Assembly (NCBI RefSeq): GCF_004912135.1
Contig: NZ_STGU01000001.1
Span: forward strand, 310,001-374,000
Direction: 5' to 3'
Source of the DNA: Rhizobium rosettiformans W3
Lineage (GTDB): Bacteria; Pseudomonadota; Alphaproteobacteria; Rhizobiales; Rhizobiaceae
DNA: 64,000 bases
The position numbers and the translations under genes were made by a program. Of the stretch, positions 1-8,575 are shown in pieces. How positions within the stretch are numbered: position 1 is the first letter of the stretch; each line of letters opens with the position of its first letter. The notes under the pieces were generated by a model. It did not search any database. It was given only the letters and a program-made list of their open reading frames with translations, and was not told where the DNA came from.

Positions 1-223
1 CGATCGGCAAGTCCGGGTCGACGCAGGTGGTGCCGTTCCCTTCGACCGTCACGGTGACCGAGGAGGCGGCGCTCCTTTGGCTGCGGGACTGGTAGTCGCT
101 GAAGATCCACACCACAGTGCCGATGGCCGCTATGGCCGCGGCGAGCGCCGTCGCCCAGGGGCGTCTCCTCAGGAAAAGCTCGACCAGCAGCAAGGCCAGC
201 GCTGCGACGATGATAAAGGCCAT
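1..223 (-). CDS. small membrane protein, 3' end outside window (hypothetical)
   Basis: The minus-strand frame starts at the ATG at 223-221 and stays open to the window edge, so about 74 residues are visible. The start is followed at once by one strongly hydrophobic segment (about residues 2-18). A basic RRRPW stretch comes next, then a second hydrophobic segment (about 24-41), then a polar tail containing a cysteine. This is the pattern of a small inner-membrane protein with two helices. I do not recognise the family. A GTG directly before the ATG is an alternative start. A tiny hydrophobic frame just upstream (240-365) may be related. Confidence 0.5.
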   Translation of the reverse strand, partial: MAFIIVAALALLLVELFLRRRPWATALAAAIAAIGTVVWIFSDYQSRSQRSAASSVTVTVEGNGTTCVDPDLPI

Positions 224-239
224 CACGGCCGTCTGGTCT

Positions 240-365
240 TCAAACCGGGTTCCATGCCAACAAGATAAGGTTGCCGAGGAGAAAGGCAACGGTCCAAATG
301 TCTGCCTTGGAGTTGCCGCTTGCCTCGGCTAGGCCTGCGGCTCTAACGTCGGCTCCCCGCCACAA
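240..365 (-). CDS. possible small hydrophobic ORF upstream of the edge gene
   Basis: This 41-codon frame can only start at a TTG (365-363). It ends in one membrane-helix-like segment, WTVAFLLGNLILLAWNPV, followed by TGA at 242-240, only 13 bases before the next minus-strand start. The hydrophobic C-terminus looks coding. The weak start leaves two options: a real small membrane peptide, or the upstream part of the neighbouring gene after a frameshift. Confidence 0.25.
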   Translation of the reverse strand: MWRGADVRAAGLAEASGNSKADIWTVAFLLGNLILLAWNPV

Positions 366-382
366 GGCAACAGGTGCGTCCC

Positions 383-1171
383 ATGCTGATCTCCCTTTAT
401 CAAATGCAGCCTCTTTCCGGCGATGTGCCGGGCAATATCGGCAAGATCGCCCAGGCCGCGATGGCCGCTGCCGAGATGGGGGCCGAACTGCTCGTGACGC
501 CGGAACTCTGCACCAGCGGCTATGCGCTCGGCGCCCGGTTCGAAGAGCTTGCCGAAGAGCGGGACGGTTCGATCATCGGTGCGCTGACCGAGATCTCTGC
601 CGATTGCGGGCTTGCGATCTGCGCCGGCTTTCCGGAACGTGACGGCAACCAGGTCTTCAACTCCTCGGTCTTGGTGCGGCCGGACGGCAGCAAGGAATTT
701 TATCGCAAGAGCCACCTCTATGGTGAAGGCGAACGGGCAGCCTTCGTGCCGGGCGACGAGCCACCTCATGTCTTTGACCTGAACGGCATCAGGACCGGCA
801 TGCTCATCTGCTACGATGTGGAGTTTCCGGAGAATGTGCGCGGACTTGCTCTCGCCGGTGCCGAGCTGATCATCGTTCCGACCGCCCTACCGGAGGGCAT
901 CATCAGCCGGCGGGTTGCCGATACCGTGGTGCCGACCCGGGCCTTCGAAAACGGCGTCTTCGTCGTTTATGCCGATCTCTGCGGTGAAGAAAACGGCCTT
1001 TCCTATGGCGGTCGCTCCGTTATTCTGGCACCCGATGGCGACGAGCTGGCGCGCGCCGGCATGCGCGAGACGCTGCTGGTGGCCGAGATCGACCCCGCCG
1101 CCTATGATGATGCAAAGGCGCAGAACCCGTATCTGACCGACCGGCGGCCGGGGCTTTACCGTCTCGGCTAA
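383..1171 (+). CDS. carbon-nitrogen hydrolase (nitrilase superfamily)
   Basis: The 262-residue product has the Glu-Lys-Cys catalytic triad of the nitrilase/amidase fold. The glutamate lies in VTPELCTSGY (about E41), the lysine in FYRKSHLYGEGE (about K109) and the nucleophile in MLICYDVEFPE (about C143). Members hydrolyse amide or nitrile bonds in the cytoplasm. This one resembles the stand-alone omega-amidase and carbamoylputrescine-amidase-like branches, but the substrate cannot be read from sequence. The ATG at 383 gives the usual MLISLYQMQ first strand. A GTG at 374 preceded by AAGG is an equally possible start, adding three residues. It is monocistronic, about 60 bases ahead of the next gene. 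Confidence 0.85.
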   Translation: MLISLYQMQPLSGDVPGNIGKIAQAAMAAAEMGAELLVTPELCTSGYALGARFEELAEERDGSIIGALTEISADCGLAICAGFPERDGNQVFNSSVLVRPDGSKEFYRKSHLYGEGERAAFVPGDEPPHVFDLNGIRTGMLICYDVEFPENVRGLALAGAELIIVPTALPEGIISRRVADTVVPTRAFENGVFVVYADLCGEENGLSYGGRSVILAPDGDELARAGMRETLLVAEIDPAAYDDAKAQNPYLTDRRPGLYRLG

Positions 1172-1234
1172 CGGTCCGGATTGCAGTCGGCACGGCTCGC
1201 CCCTACATCACGACGACAGATGTAGGAGACACCG

Positions 1235-1957
1235 ATGATTTTCGACGCCGCCGCCAAGTCGCTGCGCAACCTGTTTGCCCCGGAGACGCGCACCGTCTTC
1301 TGGAAGACGCTGGGCCTGACGATCCTGGTCCTGATCGGCTTGTGGTTCGGCCTGCGCGAAAGCTTCATCGCCTTCATCATGCCGCTGCTGCAGGGCTTCA
1401 TCCCGGAACTGCCGGACTGGGCTGGCTGGTTGACCTTCATCTTCGGGATCCTCGCCAGCATCGGGCTTGCGCTGGGTCTGGCGCTTCTCCTCTCGCCCGT
1501 GACGGCAATCATTGCGGGTCTCTTCCTCGATGATGTGGCCGAAGTGGTGGAGAAGCGGGATTATCCGCATGATCCGCCGGGGAAGGCCATGCCGATGGGC
1601 GAGGCGATCATTGCCTCGATCAAGTTCTTCGGCGTCGTGATTGTCGGCAACCTGATTGCGCTGATGCTGCTCTTCATTCCCGGCATCAACATCATCGCCT
1701 TCTTCCTGGTGAACGGTTATCTGCTGGGTCGAGAATTCTTCGAATTCGCCGCCATGCGCTTCAGGAGCGCGGAAGAGGCGAAGCTGCTGCGCTCGCGCCA
1801 TTCGGGCACCGTGTTCATGGCGGGCCTCGTCATCGCCCTCTTCCTCGCCGTGCCGATCGTCAACCTGCTGACGCCGCTCTTTGCAGCCGGCCTGATGGTG
1901 CACTTGCACAAGGCACTGACGGCGCGGGATCCGTCGACGTCATTGCGGCAGAGCTGA
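1235..1957 (+). CDS. EI24/CysZ-like integral membrane protein
   Basis: The 240-residue protein has four to five hydrophobic segments (about residues 24-50, 66-100, 128-160 and 188-215). It also carries the [19 protein letters not shown] motif typical of the EI24 domain, the family that includes the sulfate permease CysZ. Length and layout match the alphaproteobacterial EI24 proteins. A sulfate transport role is known for CysZ only and is not shown here, since no cys genes are nearby. The start is an ATG preceded by AGGAGAC. The 3' end overlaps the convergent VOC gene by 18 bases. Confidence 0.75.
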   Translation: MIFDAAAKSLRNLFAPETRTVFWKTLGLTILVLIGLWFGLRESFIAFIMPLLQGFIPELPDWAGWLTFIFGILASIGLALGLALLLSPVTAIIAGLFLDDVAEVVEKRDYPHDPPGKAMPMGEAIIASIKFFGVVIVGNLIALMLLFIPGINIIAFFLVNGYLLGREFFEFAAMRFRSAEEAKLLRSRHSGTVFMAGLVIALFLAVPIVNLLTPLFAAGLMVHLHKALTARDPSTSLRQS

Positions 1958-2365
1958 GGCCTCATACCGCGCGGCAAATTCGGCGCTCGGCGGGATCGGC
2001 TTGATCACGTCGATCAGGACGCCATTGGGGTCGGCCGTGATGAAATGCCGCTGGCCAAAATCCTCGTCCCTGAGGTCGAGAAGGATCGGCAGACCGGCCT
2101 GCTTCAGCCTGTCATAAATAGTGTCCACGTCCTCCACCTCGAAGTTCAGGAGCAGGCCGGAGACCTTTCCGCGGTATCCCAATGGGACTGTTTCATGGCG
2201 ACCGTCGAGAATTGCGAGCGTCACCTTCTCGTCTTCGGTCGACTGCAGATGGACATACCATTCGGCGGTGAAGAGCGGTTCGAAATGGAAATGGCGTCGA
2301 TAGAAGGCCGTCGTCGCTTTGACATTGTCGGCCATGATGACGGGGTAATAGCTCGTTGTCCTCAT
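1940..2365 (-). CDS. VOC-family (glyoxalase/dioxygenase-fold) protein
   Basis: This 141-residue protein has the paired beta-alpha-beta-beta-beta modules of the vicinal-oxygen-chelate fold. The N-terminal module starts [25 protein letters not shown], and the C-terminal one contains [18 protein letters not shown] and ends with the typical [13 protein letters not shown] strand. Glyoxalases, fosfomycin-resistance proteins and many detoxification enzymes belong here; the substrate is unknown. The ATG has a strong ribosome site (GGAGGGAAAGAG). It is divergent from a TetR gene with two operator-like palindromes between them, so it is probably that regulator's target. Confidence 0.85.
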   Translation of the reverse strand: MRTTSYYPVIMADNVKATTAFYRRHFHFEPLFTAEWYVHLQSTEDEKVTLAILDGRHETVPLGYRGKVSGLLLNFEVEDVDTIYDRLKQAGLPILLDLRDEDFGQRHFITADPNGVLIDVIKPIPPSAEFAARYEASALPQ

Positions 2366-2391
2366 CTCTTTCCCTCCACGCTAATTTAACG

Positions 2392-2436
2392 TACAGTCTG
2401 AATGTATCTTGGTGACTAACATACATTCTGATTGTA
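2392..2436. promoter_or_regulatory. paired TetR-type operators between VOC and tetR genes
   Basis: Two copies of the same interrupted palindrome, TACA-N7-TGTA, occupy 2392-2406 (TACAGTCTGAATGTA) and 2422-2436 (TACATTCTGATTGTA). Their centres are exactly 30 bp apart, about three helical turns. They fill the 80-bp gap between divergent starts, where a TetR protein would repress both genes. The second copy extends to ACATACA/TGTATGT arms. Confidence 0.65.
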
Positions 2437-2445
2437 TGTAAAGAG

Positions 2446-3033
2446 GTGGTGGTGGCGCGTAATAGCAAAGAAGGGACAGAGGCGACACGTTTGGCGCTGA
2501 TATCGGCGGCGAGACAGCTCTTCGTCGAGAAGGGATACGCCGATACGGCAACGCCGGACATCGTGGCCGCGGCGGGTGTTACACGCGGTGCGCTCTATCA
2601 TCATTTCGAGGACAAGAAGGCCCTGTTCAGGGCGGTGATCGAACGGGAAGCGATGGCGGTCGCATCCGACATCGATCGCGGCGCTGCATCGGCCGCGACG
2701 CCGAGAGATGCGCTGATCTCGGGGGCATCAGCCTATCTCGCGGCGATGGCAGTGGAGGGCCGTGCGCGCCTGATGCTGCTGGAAGCGCCGGCTGTGCTGG
2801 GTGTCGAACGTACGGCCGAGATCGACCGGGACAATGGCGAGGATCGGCTGCGTGAGGGTGTTTCAGACTATCTCGGAGCGGCGGTATCTGCGGATGAGGT
2901 TCGCGCGCTGACAACCCTGCTATCCTCCGCCTTCGACCGTGCAGTTCTCGAGATCGAGCGTGGGGGCAACCCCAGTCTCTACGAGGCTGCCATCGCGCGA
3001 CTGATCGACGGACTCATTCCTCGCTCGCGTTGA
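2446..3033 (+). CDS. TetR/AcrR-family transcriptional regulator
   Basis: This 195-residue repressor has an N-terminal TetR helix-turn-helix (about residues 11-57: TRLALISAARQLFVEKGYAD, then AAAGVTRGALYHHFEDKKALF). A helical ligand-binding domain follows. Translation probably begins at one of three consecutive GTG codons (2446, 2449, 2452) directly behind AAGAGG. It is divergent from the VOC gene, and the duplicated palindrome at 2392-2436 is its likely autoregulatory operator. Its 3' end overlaps nth by 20 bases on the other strand. The ligand is unknown. Confidence 0.88.
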   Translation: MVVARNSKEGTEATRLALISAARQLFVEKGYADTATPDIVAAAGVTRGALYHHFEDKKALFRAVIEREAMAVASDIDRGAASAATPRDALISGASAYLAAMAVEGRARLMLLEAPAVLGVERTAEIDRDNGEDRLREGVSDYLGAAVSADEVRALTTLLSSAFDRAVLEIERGGNPSLYEAAIARLIDGLIPRSR

Positions 3034-3796
3034 AGATCTGCGGCGGCAGTTCGACGAGCGGCGCCGGGATGTTGCAAGTCTTTTCCGGCGACTTGCAGAT
3101 ATCGGCGATCACGCAGCGTTCGCATTCGGGACGCCTTGCCTTGCAGCAGTAGCGTCCGTGCAGGATCAGCCAGTGATGGGCGTGGAAGAGATATTGCTCG
3201 GGGATGATCCGCATCAGGATATCCTCGATCTCATCCGGCGTCTTGCCGGGTGCGAGCTTGATGCGGTTGCCGATCCTCAGGATATGCGTGTCGACGGCCA
3301 TTGTGGGGATGCCGAAGGCCATGGACATCACGACATTGGCGGTCTTTCTCCCGACGCCGGGCAGCGTCACCAGTTCCTCGCGGGTTCGGGGCACTTCGCT
3401 GCCGAAGTCATCGACAAGCTTCTGGGAAAGGGCGATGACGTTCTTCGCCTTGTTCCGGTAGAGCCCGATCGTCTTGATGTAATCGCGGACCTTCTCTTCT
3501 CCGAGCGCCAGCATCTTTTCCGGCGTGTCGGCCACCTTGAAGAGGGCGCGCGTGGCCTTATTTACCCCCGCATCGGTTGCCTGGGCAGAGAGCGCCACGG
3601 CGACGACCAGCGTGAACGGATTGACATGTTCCAGCTCGCCTTTGGGCTCCGGTCTCTGGATCGAGAAGCGGCGGAAGATCTCTTCCAGTTCGGCCTTGGA
3701 ATAAGCCGTGCGACGGCGTGTCGCCGGCTTGCGACGGGTCCCCGGATTTGACTTTTTCAAAGTTTGGGTGCTGGATTTCGGCTTCGCTTCAGTCAT
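3014..3796 (-). CDS. nth: endonuclease III (base-excision repair DNA glycosylase/AP lyase)
   Basis: The product is a bifunctional glycosylase that removes oxidised pyrimidines and cleaves the AP site. It carries the helix-hairpin-helix LPGVGRKTANVV with the catalytic lysine, followed by AVDTHILR with the catalytic aspartate. The C-terminal [4Fe-4S] loop has the classic Cys-X6-Cys-X2-Cys-X5-Cys spacing (about C218, C225, C228, C234). A basic Lys/Arg-rich extension of about 40 residues precedes the core, as in other rhizobial Nth proteins. I chose the ATG at 3796 (260 aa) over an upstream TTG because it leaves the divergent DUF2244 gene its own leader. Confidence 0.95.
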   Translation of the reverse strand: MTEAKPKSSTQTLKKSNPGTRRKPATRRRTAYSKAELEEIFRRFSIQRPEPKGELEHVNPFTLVVAVALSAQATDAGVNKATRALFKVADTPEKMLALGEEKVRDYIKTIGLYRNKAKNVIALSQKLVDDFGSEVPRTREELVTLPGVGRKTANVVMSMAFGIPTMAVDTHILRIGNRIKLAPGKTPDEIEDILMRIIPEQYLFHAHHWLILHGRYCCKARRPECERCVIADICKSPEKTCNIPAPLVELPPQIFNASEE

Positions 3797-3821
3797 GAAA
3801 AACCTATAGTCGGGCGCGGTG

Positions 3822-4316
3822 ATGGAAGGCAATCTCGAGCAGGCGGCAGACCAGCCGATTTTCGCAGCGGAACTGACGCCTTACCGGTCGCTTGGCCGCA
3901 AGGGCTATCGCATTCTCTTTGCCATCACCGGGACGGTCTGCTTTGTCCATGCGATCTTCTTCATGGCAACCGGCGCCTGGCCGATCGGCCTGTTTTTCGG
4001 CCTCGACTTTCTCCTGCTCTACGGTGCCTTCTGGCTGAACTACCGCGCCGCACGGGTGCGGGAAGAGGTGACCGTTTCGCGCACCAGCCTCTCCATCCGG
4101 AAATTCACGCCGGCCGGCCGGATGACCGAGCACAGGTTCAAGACACTCTGGGCGCGCTTCTTCGTGCAGCGGCATGAGGAATTCGGCATCACCGCCATGG
4201 GCGTTGCCGGCGAGGGTCGGCAGACGGATGTCGGCTCCTTCCTCAATCCCGACGACCGCGAAAGTTTCGCCAAGGCCTTCAAAGGCGCCCTCGCCACGGC
4301 GAAGCAGCGGATCTGA
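3822..4316 (+). CDS. DUF2244 membrane protein
   Basis: The 164-residue protein has two adjacent transmembrane helices (about residues 31-50 and 55-74). They are flanked by the conserved LTPYRSLGRKGY entry motif and a cytoplasmic tail with DVGSFLNPDDRESFAKAF. This layout is characteristic of DUF2244, an alphaproteobacterial family of unknown function often next to nth or cytochrome genes. The start is the ATG at 3822; a GTG directly before it is possible. It is divergent from nth with about 25 bases between starts. Confidence 0.75.
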   Translation: MEGNLEQAADQPIFAAELTPYRSLGRKGYRILFAITGTVCFVHAIFFMATGAWPIGLFFGLDFLLLYGAFWLNYRAARVREEVTVSRTSLSIRKFTPAGRMTEHRFKTLWARFFVQRHEEFGITAMGVAGEGRQTDVGSFLNPDDRESFAKAFKGALATAKQRI

Positions 4317-4395
4317 CCTCTCTCATGGCAGGCAAGAAACGGGTGGTATCCGGCCTCGTGTCGTGGTGAAGTCCTGACGAAATGAGGATTTCGCC

Positions 4396-5280
4396 ATGAC
4401 GCTCGCCCAACAGATCGATCTTTCGCGCACTACGGATATCACGCCCGACGGCTCCGACTACGAGACCGTGCGGCAGGTGATCGAGATGCTGACGCTCGAC
4501 TATCAGAGCCAGCCGTCGCTGGAACTGATCGCCGAGCGGCTCGGCCAGTCGCCGACACAGTTGCAGAAGACCTTTACGCGATGGGCAGGGCTTTCACCGA
4601 AAGCCTTCCTGCAGGCTGTCACGCTCGATCACGCCAAGCGGTTGCTCGGGCGAGAGGAATTGCCGCTCCTGGAGACGTCGCTCGAGCTCGGATTGTCCGG
4701 GCCGGGGCGACTGCATGACCTCTTTGTGACGCACGAGGCGATGAGCCCGGGGGAATGGAAGGCACGCGGGGCGGGCCTGACCATCCGCTACGGCTATCAC
4801 CCGTCGCCTTTCGGTCTGGCGCTGGTCATGATCACCGACCGCGGACTGGCGGGGCTCGCCTTCGCTGATCCGGGTGGGGAGATTGCGTGTTTCGAGGACA
4901 TGACGCAGCGTTGGCCGAACGCGCTTTATGTGGAGGATGTCGAGGCCACCGCGCTCTATGCGGCGCGCGTCTTTCATCCCGAGCGCTGGTCGGCGGACGA
5001 GCCACTGCGGGTCGTGCTGATCGGCTCGGATTTCCAGATCCGGGTCTGGGAGAGCCTGCTTGCCATCCCGCTCGGCCGCGCCGTGACCTATTCCGATATT
5101 GCCTGCAAGATCGGCCAGCCCACCGCCAGCCGCGCCGTGGGAGCCGCCGTCGGCCGCAACCCGATCTCGTTCGTGGTTCCCTGCCACCGGGCGCTCGGCA
5201 AGAGCGGGGCGCTGACGGGCTATCACTGGGGGCTGACGCGCAAGCGGGCCATGCTGGGCTGGGAAGCGGGGAAGGCCTGA
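4396..5280 (+). CDS. Ada-like AraC-HTH / O6-methylguanine-DNA methyltransferase
   Basis: Residues about 22-125 form an AraC-type double helix-turn-helix (LELIAERLGQSPTQLQKTF and a second HTH ending MSPGEWKA). Residues about 130-290 form a methylated-DNA-protein cysteine methyltransferase domain with the active-site motif VVPCHRALG (C263). The domain order matches the C-terminal two thirds of E. coli Ada. The N-terminal zinc domain that repairs methylphosphotriesters and switches Ada on is missing, so the protein can repair O6-methylguanine but lacks the known activation switch. The ATG at 4396 follows AATGAGGATTTCGCC. Confidence 0.9.
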   Translation: MTLAQQIDLSRTTDITPDGSDYETVRQVIEMLTLDYQSQPSLELIAERLGQSPTQLQKTFTRWAGLSPKAFLQAVTLDHAKRLLGREELPLLETSLELGLSGPGRLHDLFVTHEAMSPGEWKARGAGLTIRYGYHPSPFGLALVMITDRGLAGLAFADPGGEIACFEDMTQRWPNALYVEDVEATALYAARVFHPERWSADEPLRVVLIGSDFQIRVWESLLAIPLGRAVTYSDIACKIGQPTASRAVGAAVGRNPISFVVPCHRALGKSGALTGYHWGLTRKRAMLGWEAGKA

Positions 5281-5323
5281 GGGGGGCGCTTCCGGAAATG
5301 GCCGAGCTGTGAGATGATGGCGC

Positions 5324-5560
5324 ATGCGCAACACGGTTCAACTCCCTGAAGACATCAGCCGGCGGATCGACAGTCTGGTCGAGCGGAGCAATCTGTCCCG
5401 CGATCAGATCGTGGAGGATGCGCTTGCCCAGGGACGCTCGCTCGCCTGGCAAGAGCAATGGGTGGCGGGTGTGCTGGAAGGGCTGGCCCAGGCCGATCGC
5501 GGTGATTTCGCTGATGATGCCGACATCGAGGCCGTGTTGAACAGATACGACGCTCCTTGA
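5324..5560 (+). CDS. ribbon-helix-helix antitoxin (ParD/CopG-like)
   Basis: This 78-residue protein starts with the ribbon-helix-helix DNA-binding pattern (beta strand NTVQLPEDISRRIDSLVERS, then NLSRDQIVEDAL). It ends in an acidic tail that would wrap the toxin. It lies 4 bases ahead of a ParE/RelE-family toxin, the usual antitoxin-first operon order. The antitoxin should neutralise the toxin and repress the shared promoter. Confidence 0.85.
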   Translation: MRNTVQLPEDISRRIDSLVERSNLSRDQIVEDALAQGRSLAWQEQWVAGVLEGLAQADRGDFADDADIEAVLNRYDAP

Positions 5561-5564
5561 AGCT

Positions 5565-5852
5565 ATGCGTATCGTCTGGACGCGGCGTTATCTGCAGGAA
5601 CTCGCGGCCATCGGTGATTACCTCGTTGAACGAAACCCGGCTGCTGCCGCGCGGATCGTACGGTCAATCCACGGGCGAACGCTGCGGCTTCTGACGCAGA
5701 ATGCTTTTCTGGGACGCCGTGGCGAAATTGAAGGGACGCGCGAACTCGTTCTCGCTGATCTCGGATATATCGTCGCTTACCGGGTGCGAGATGATCACGT
5801 CGAAGTGCTCTTCGTGCAGCATGGCGCGCGCGCCTGGCCCGAGCAGCTCTAG
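5565..5852 (+). CDS. ParE/RelE-family toxin
   Basis: The 95-residue protein has the type II toxin fold signature: an N-terminal strand (RIVWTRRYLQELAAIGDYL), a long helix, and the C-terminal strand VEVLFVQHGARAWP. The VLxVxHGAR ending is typical of ParE, which poisons DNA gyrase; RelE members cleave mRNA instead. It sits 4 bases behind the antitoxin. The gene ends 4 bases inside the convergent SorC gene. Confidence 0.88.
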   Translation: MRIVWTRRYLQELAAIGDYLVERNPAAAARIVRSIHGRTLRLLTQNAFLGRRGEIEGTRELVLADLGYIVAYRVRDDHVEVLFVQHGARAWPEQL

Positions 5853-6826
5853 CCCGCCAGCCCCAGCAGTTCCCGCGCTGCGGCTTCATCCGTGATCAGC
5901 GTGTTACACCCGATCCGCCTGATCGTCGCGCGGATGGCTCTCGCGCGGTGTGCACCGCCGGAGGAGAGTACGATGTGTTTGGCCTTCTTCAGCGTGTCGA
6001 GATCGACCGACATTACCCGCTCGTTGATCGGGTGGGCGACGGAGCGGCCTTCCTCATCAAGGAAGTTGAACATGGTGTCGCAGACACAGCCGGCGTCGAC
6101 CAGTTCCGTCAGCGTCTGGTGGCTGATGAAGCCTTCCGAGAGCGAGGTGGAATGCGGGCCGATATCGCCGCAGGAGACGATGGCGAGATCGAGGTTCTCG
6201 GCGAGGTCGTAGATCGCTTTCAGCCCGCAGTCTTCGATCAGCGCGCGTTTTGTCGCCACACTGTCCACGAGAAGTGGTGCCAGGAACATATAGCATTCCG
6301 CGCCGAGCTGGCTTGCCAGCCGCCAGGTATAGTCGATCGGATTGGTCTGGCGCACGGCGACGATGCCGCCGAGCAGGGAGACGACCTTGCAGTTTTCGCG
6401 GTTCGGCGGCCGGAAACCGGCGAGCGAGGCCGTCATGGTCCGGCCCCAGCCGACGCCGATGGTCATGTCGTTGGTGATCACTTCGGTCAAGAACTGGCCG
6501 AGCGCCAGCCCCACCGCCTTGGCGATTGCGGCAGCATCCTGGGCATCCGGTGAGGGCACAACCACGGCCTCGTCCAGGCCATAGGCTTTTTCCAGGCGAA
6601 GCGCGAGATCGACGCAATCGGCAACGCCGTCGCTGATCCAGATCTGCACCTCCGCGCGCTTGCGCGCTTCTTCCAGCATGCGGATGACGGTCGACCGGCT
6701 GATGCCGAGCCTGTCCGCCACATCCTTCTGCGTCAGGCCCTCGTTGTAATAGAGCCAGGCGGCGCGGACGCGGAGCGCGCCAGCGTCCGAATGGCTTGAA
6801 TGGGTGTCGCGTCGGAGCTTTGCCAA
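5849..6826 (-). CDS. SorC/DeoR-type sugar-binding transcriptional regulator
   Basis: This 325-residue protein has an N-terminal helix-turn-helix (GLTQKDVADRLGISRSTVIRML, about residues 29-51). A large C-terminal sugar-phosphate sensor domain follows (SLLGGIVA, the SSGGAHRARAIRA region and a final TDEAAARELL). SorC regulators respond to phosphorylated sugars or polyols. The only start upstream of the HTH is TTG at 6826, behind GAGAAGAAAC. The gene is divergent from transaldolase, so pentose-phosphate or sugar-phosphate control of tal is plausible but inferred. Confidence 0.88.
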   Translation of the reverse strand: MAKLRRDTHSSHSDAGALRVRAAWLYYNEGLTQKDVADRLGISRSTVIRMLEEARKRAEVQIWISDGVADCVDLALRLEKAYGLDEAVVVPSPDAQDAAAIAKAVGLALGQFLTEVITNDMTIGVGWGRTMTASLAGFRPPNRENCKVVSLLGGIVAVRQTNPIDYTWRLASQLGAECYMFLAPLLVDSVATKRALIEDCGLKAIYDLAENLDLAIVSCGDIGPHSTSLSEGFISHQTLTELVDAGCVCDTMFNFLDEEGRSVAHPINERVMSVDLDTLKKAKHIVLSSGGAHRARAIRATIRRIGCNTLITDEAAARELLGLAG

Positions 6827-6882
6827 GTTTCTTCTCGATTTCGGAACTTCCAGCCCGCACTATCGGTTTGGTTGGTACTTAT

Positions 6883-6934
6883 GTCAAATTCAAAGGACAA
6901 ATGTCTTGACTTCGCCATGATCAGACGGTGATAG
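6883..6934 (+). promoter_or_regulatory. promoter of tal with overlapping inverted half-sites
   Basis: A sigma-70-like promoter reads TTGACT (6906-6911), a 17-bp spacer, then TGATAG (6929-6934). Half-sites GTCAA (6883) and TTGAC (6906) face each other over 28 bp and overlap the -35 element, a sensible position for the divergently encoded SorC regulator. Confidence 0.4.
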
Positions 6935-7002
6935 TCCGGGCGACAAGGCCGGTGGTCCGCCAGCGGTCGCAACCCCTTTTCGCGCAGCCGAAGGATGACC
7001 TG

Positions 7003-7959
7003 ATGACCTCGAAACTCGAACAGCTTCGTTCCATGACGACCGTGGTCGCCGACACCGGCGATATCGAGGCCGTCCGCCGCCTGAAGCCGGTCGATTGCAC
7101 CACCAATCCGTCGATCGTCTTGAAGGCGCTCGGCACCGATGCTTTCCAGGAAGCCTTCCAGGAGGCGATCAGCTGGGGCAAGGCCAAGGGCGGACAGGAC
7201 GATGCCGTGATCGGTGCGATCGCCGACCGTATGGCGATCTCCGTCGGTGCAGCTCTGGCCGAACTCGTTCCGGGCCGTGTATCGACCGAAGTCGATGCGG
7301 ATCTCTCCTTCGACACGAAGGCATCGGTCGAGAAGGCGCACCAGATCATTGCAGGCTACAAGGAGCGCGGCATCGAGAAGGATCGCATCCTGATCAAGCT
7401 CGCCTCGACCTGGGAAGGCATTCGCGCCGCCGAAATCCTGCAGAAGGAAGGCATCGACTGCAATCTGACGCTGCTCTTTTCCAAGGCCCAGGCGATTGCC
7501 TGCGCCGAGGCCAAGGTCTTCCTCATCTCGCCCTTCGTCGGCCGCATCCTCGACTGGTACAAGAAGTCGACCGGTCAGGACTATACTGCCGAGACCGATC
7601 CGGGCGTCGTCTCGGTCCGCTCGATCTACAATTACTACAAGGCGAACGGCATCGGCACGATCGTCATGGGTGCGTCCTTCCGCAACGCCGGTGAAATCGA
7701 AGCGCTGGCCGGTTGCGACCGTCTGACCATCAGCCCGCAGCTGCTCGACGAGTTGAATACAGATCAAGGCACGCTTGCCCGCGCGCTTTCGCCCGACACC
7801 GTCAAGGCCGAGCCGCATGTCTCGCTCGACGAGAAAGCCTTCCGCTGGGCGATGAACCAGGACGCTATGGCGACCGAAAAGCTCGCCGAGGGCATTCGCG
7901 GATTCGCCAAGGATATGGACACACTGCGCGGCCAGATCGCCAAGGCGCTTGCTGCCTGA
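7003..7959 (+). CDS. tal: transaldolase (TalB type)
   Basis: The 318-residue enzyme moves a dihydroxyacetone unit from sedoheptulose-7-phosphate to glyceraldehyde-3-phosphate in the non-oxidative pentose-phosphate pathway. The Schiff-base lysine lies in [12 protein letters not shown] at K132, the same number as in E. coli TalB. The signature [12 protein letters not shown] lies at about residues 32-43. The ATG at 7003 follows AAGGATGACC; an in-frame ATG at 6928 falls inside the promoter and is rejected. It supports the xylose catabolic genes encoded at 36-41 kb by recycling pentose phosphates. Confidence 0.95.
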   Translation: MTSKLEQLRSMTTVVADTGDIEAVRRLKPVDCTTNPSIVLKALGTDAFQEAFQEAISWGKAKGGQDDAVIGAIADRMAISVGAALAELVPGRVSTEVDADLSFDTKASVEKAHQIIAGYKERGIEKDRILIKLASTWEGIRAAEILQKEGIDCNLTLLFSKAQAIACAEAKVFLISPFVGRILDWYKKSTGQDYTAETDPGVVSVRSIYNYYKANGIGTIVMGASFRNAGEIEALAGCDRLTISPQLLDELNTDQGTLARALSPDTVKAEPHVSLDEKAFRWAMNQDAMATEKLAEGIRGFAKDMDTLRGQIAKALAA

Positions 7960-8064
7960 TCAGGCAACCGATCCCTCAGATCCGAGTTTGGAGATGGCCG
8001 TGGCGCAAGCTGCGGCCATTTCTTATTGTCGATCAATGGATGAGGACCGGAAGAGAGAGCGGAT

Positions 8065-8457
8065 ATGGCGATTATTGCGGGTGGCTGCGCTTGCGGCAAG
8101 GTGCGGTTCGAAGCGGAGGGCGAGCCCGACCGCGTCGGCATCTGCCATTGCCTCGACTGCCGCAAGTATCACGGCGCGCTGTTCTTCGCCGCGGCGATCT
8201 ATCCGGAAACACAGGTCCGGGTTTCCGGTGAGCCTCAGATGTATGACGGCCGCTGTTTCTGTGCCACATGCGGCTCTCGTGTCTTCAACCGCAGCGGGGC
8301 CGAACTCGAGCTTCATCTCGGCGCCCTCGACGACGTCAACGTGTTCCAACCAACATACGAACTCTGGACCATCCGGCGGGAGAGCTGGCTTCCCGCGTTT
8401 CCGACGGAGGAGCGGTACGAGCGGGATCGGCCGGGAGAGGGGCGAGAGGAGGCATAA
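8065..8457 (+). CDS. GFA-family (CENP-V/GFA domain) zinc protein
   Basis: This 130-residue protein has the conserved cysteines of the GFA fold: GGCACGKVRF near the N-terminus, CHCLDCRKYHG at about residues 28-38, and FCATCGSRVF at about 70-79. These bind two structural or catalytic zinc ions. Glutathione-dependent formaldehyde-activating enzyme is the name-giving member, but most GFA proteins have no proven reaction. It stands alone behind a short gap after tal. Confidence 0.85.
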   Translation: MAIIAGGCACGKVRFEAEGEPDRVGICHCLDCRKYHGALFFAAAIYPETQVRVSGEPQMYDGRCFCATCGSRVFNRSGAELELHLGALDDVNVFQPTYELWTIRRESWLPAFPTEERYERDRPGEGREEA

Positions 8458-8546
8458 AGCTGGTCTCTGCCAATCCACTGCCTCCGATCAACTGCTTGTG
8501 TCGGTTAAATAATCGACCATAGGCTGCAAAAGCGCTGCCTTAATCA

Positions 8547-8575
8547 TTGACGAAAGGTTAATTTCTAATTCATAT
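8547..8575 (+). promoter_or_regulatory. candidate promoter of the octapeptide-repeat gene
   Basis: TTGACG (8547-8552), a 17-bp spacer and TCATAT (8570-8575) lie in an AT-rich patch. If used, it gives a leader of nearly 300 bases containing the hairpin at 8594-8614. This is a visual match only. Confidence 0.35.
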
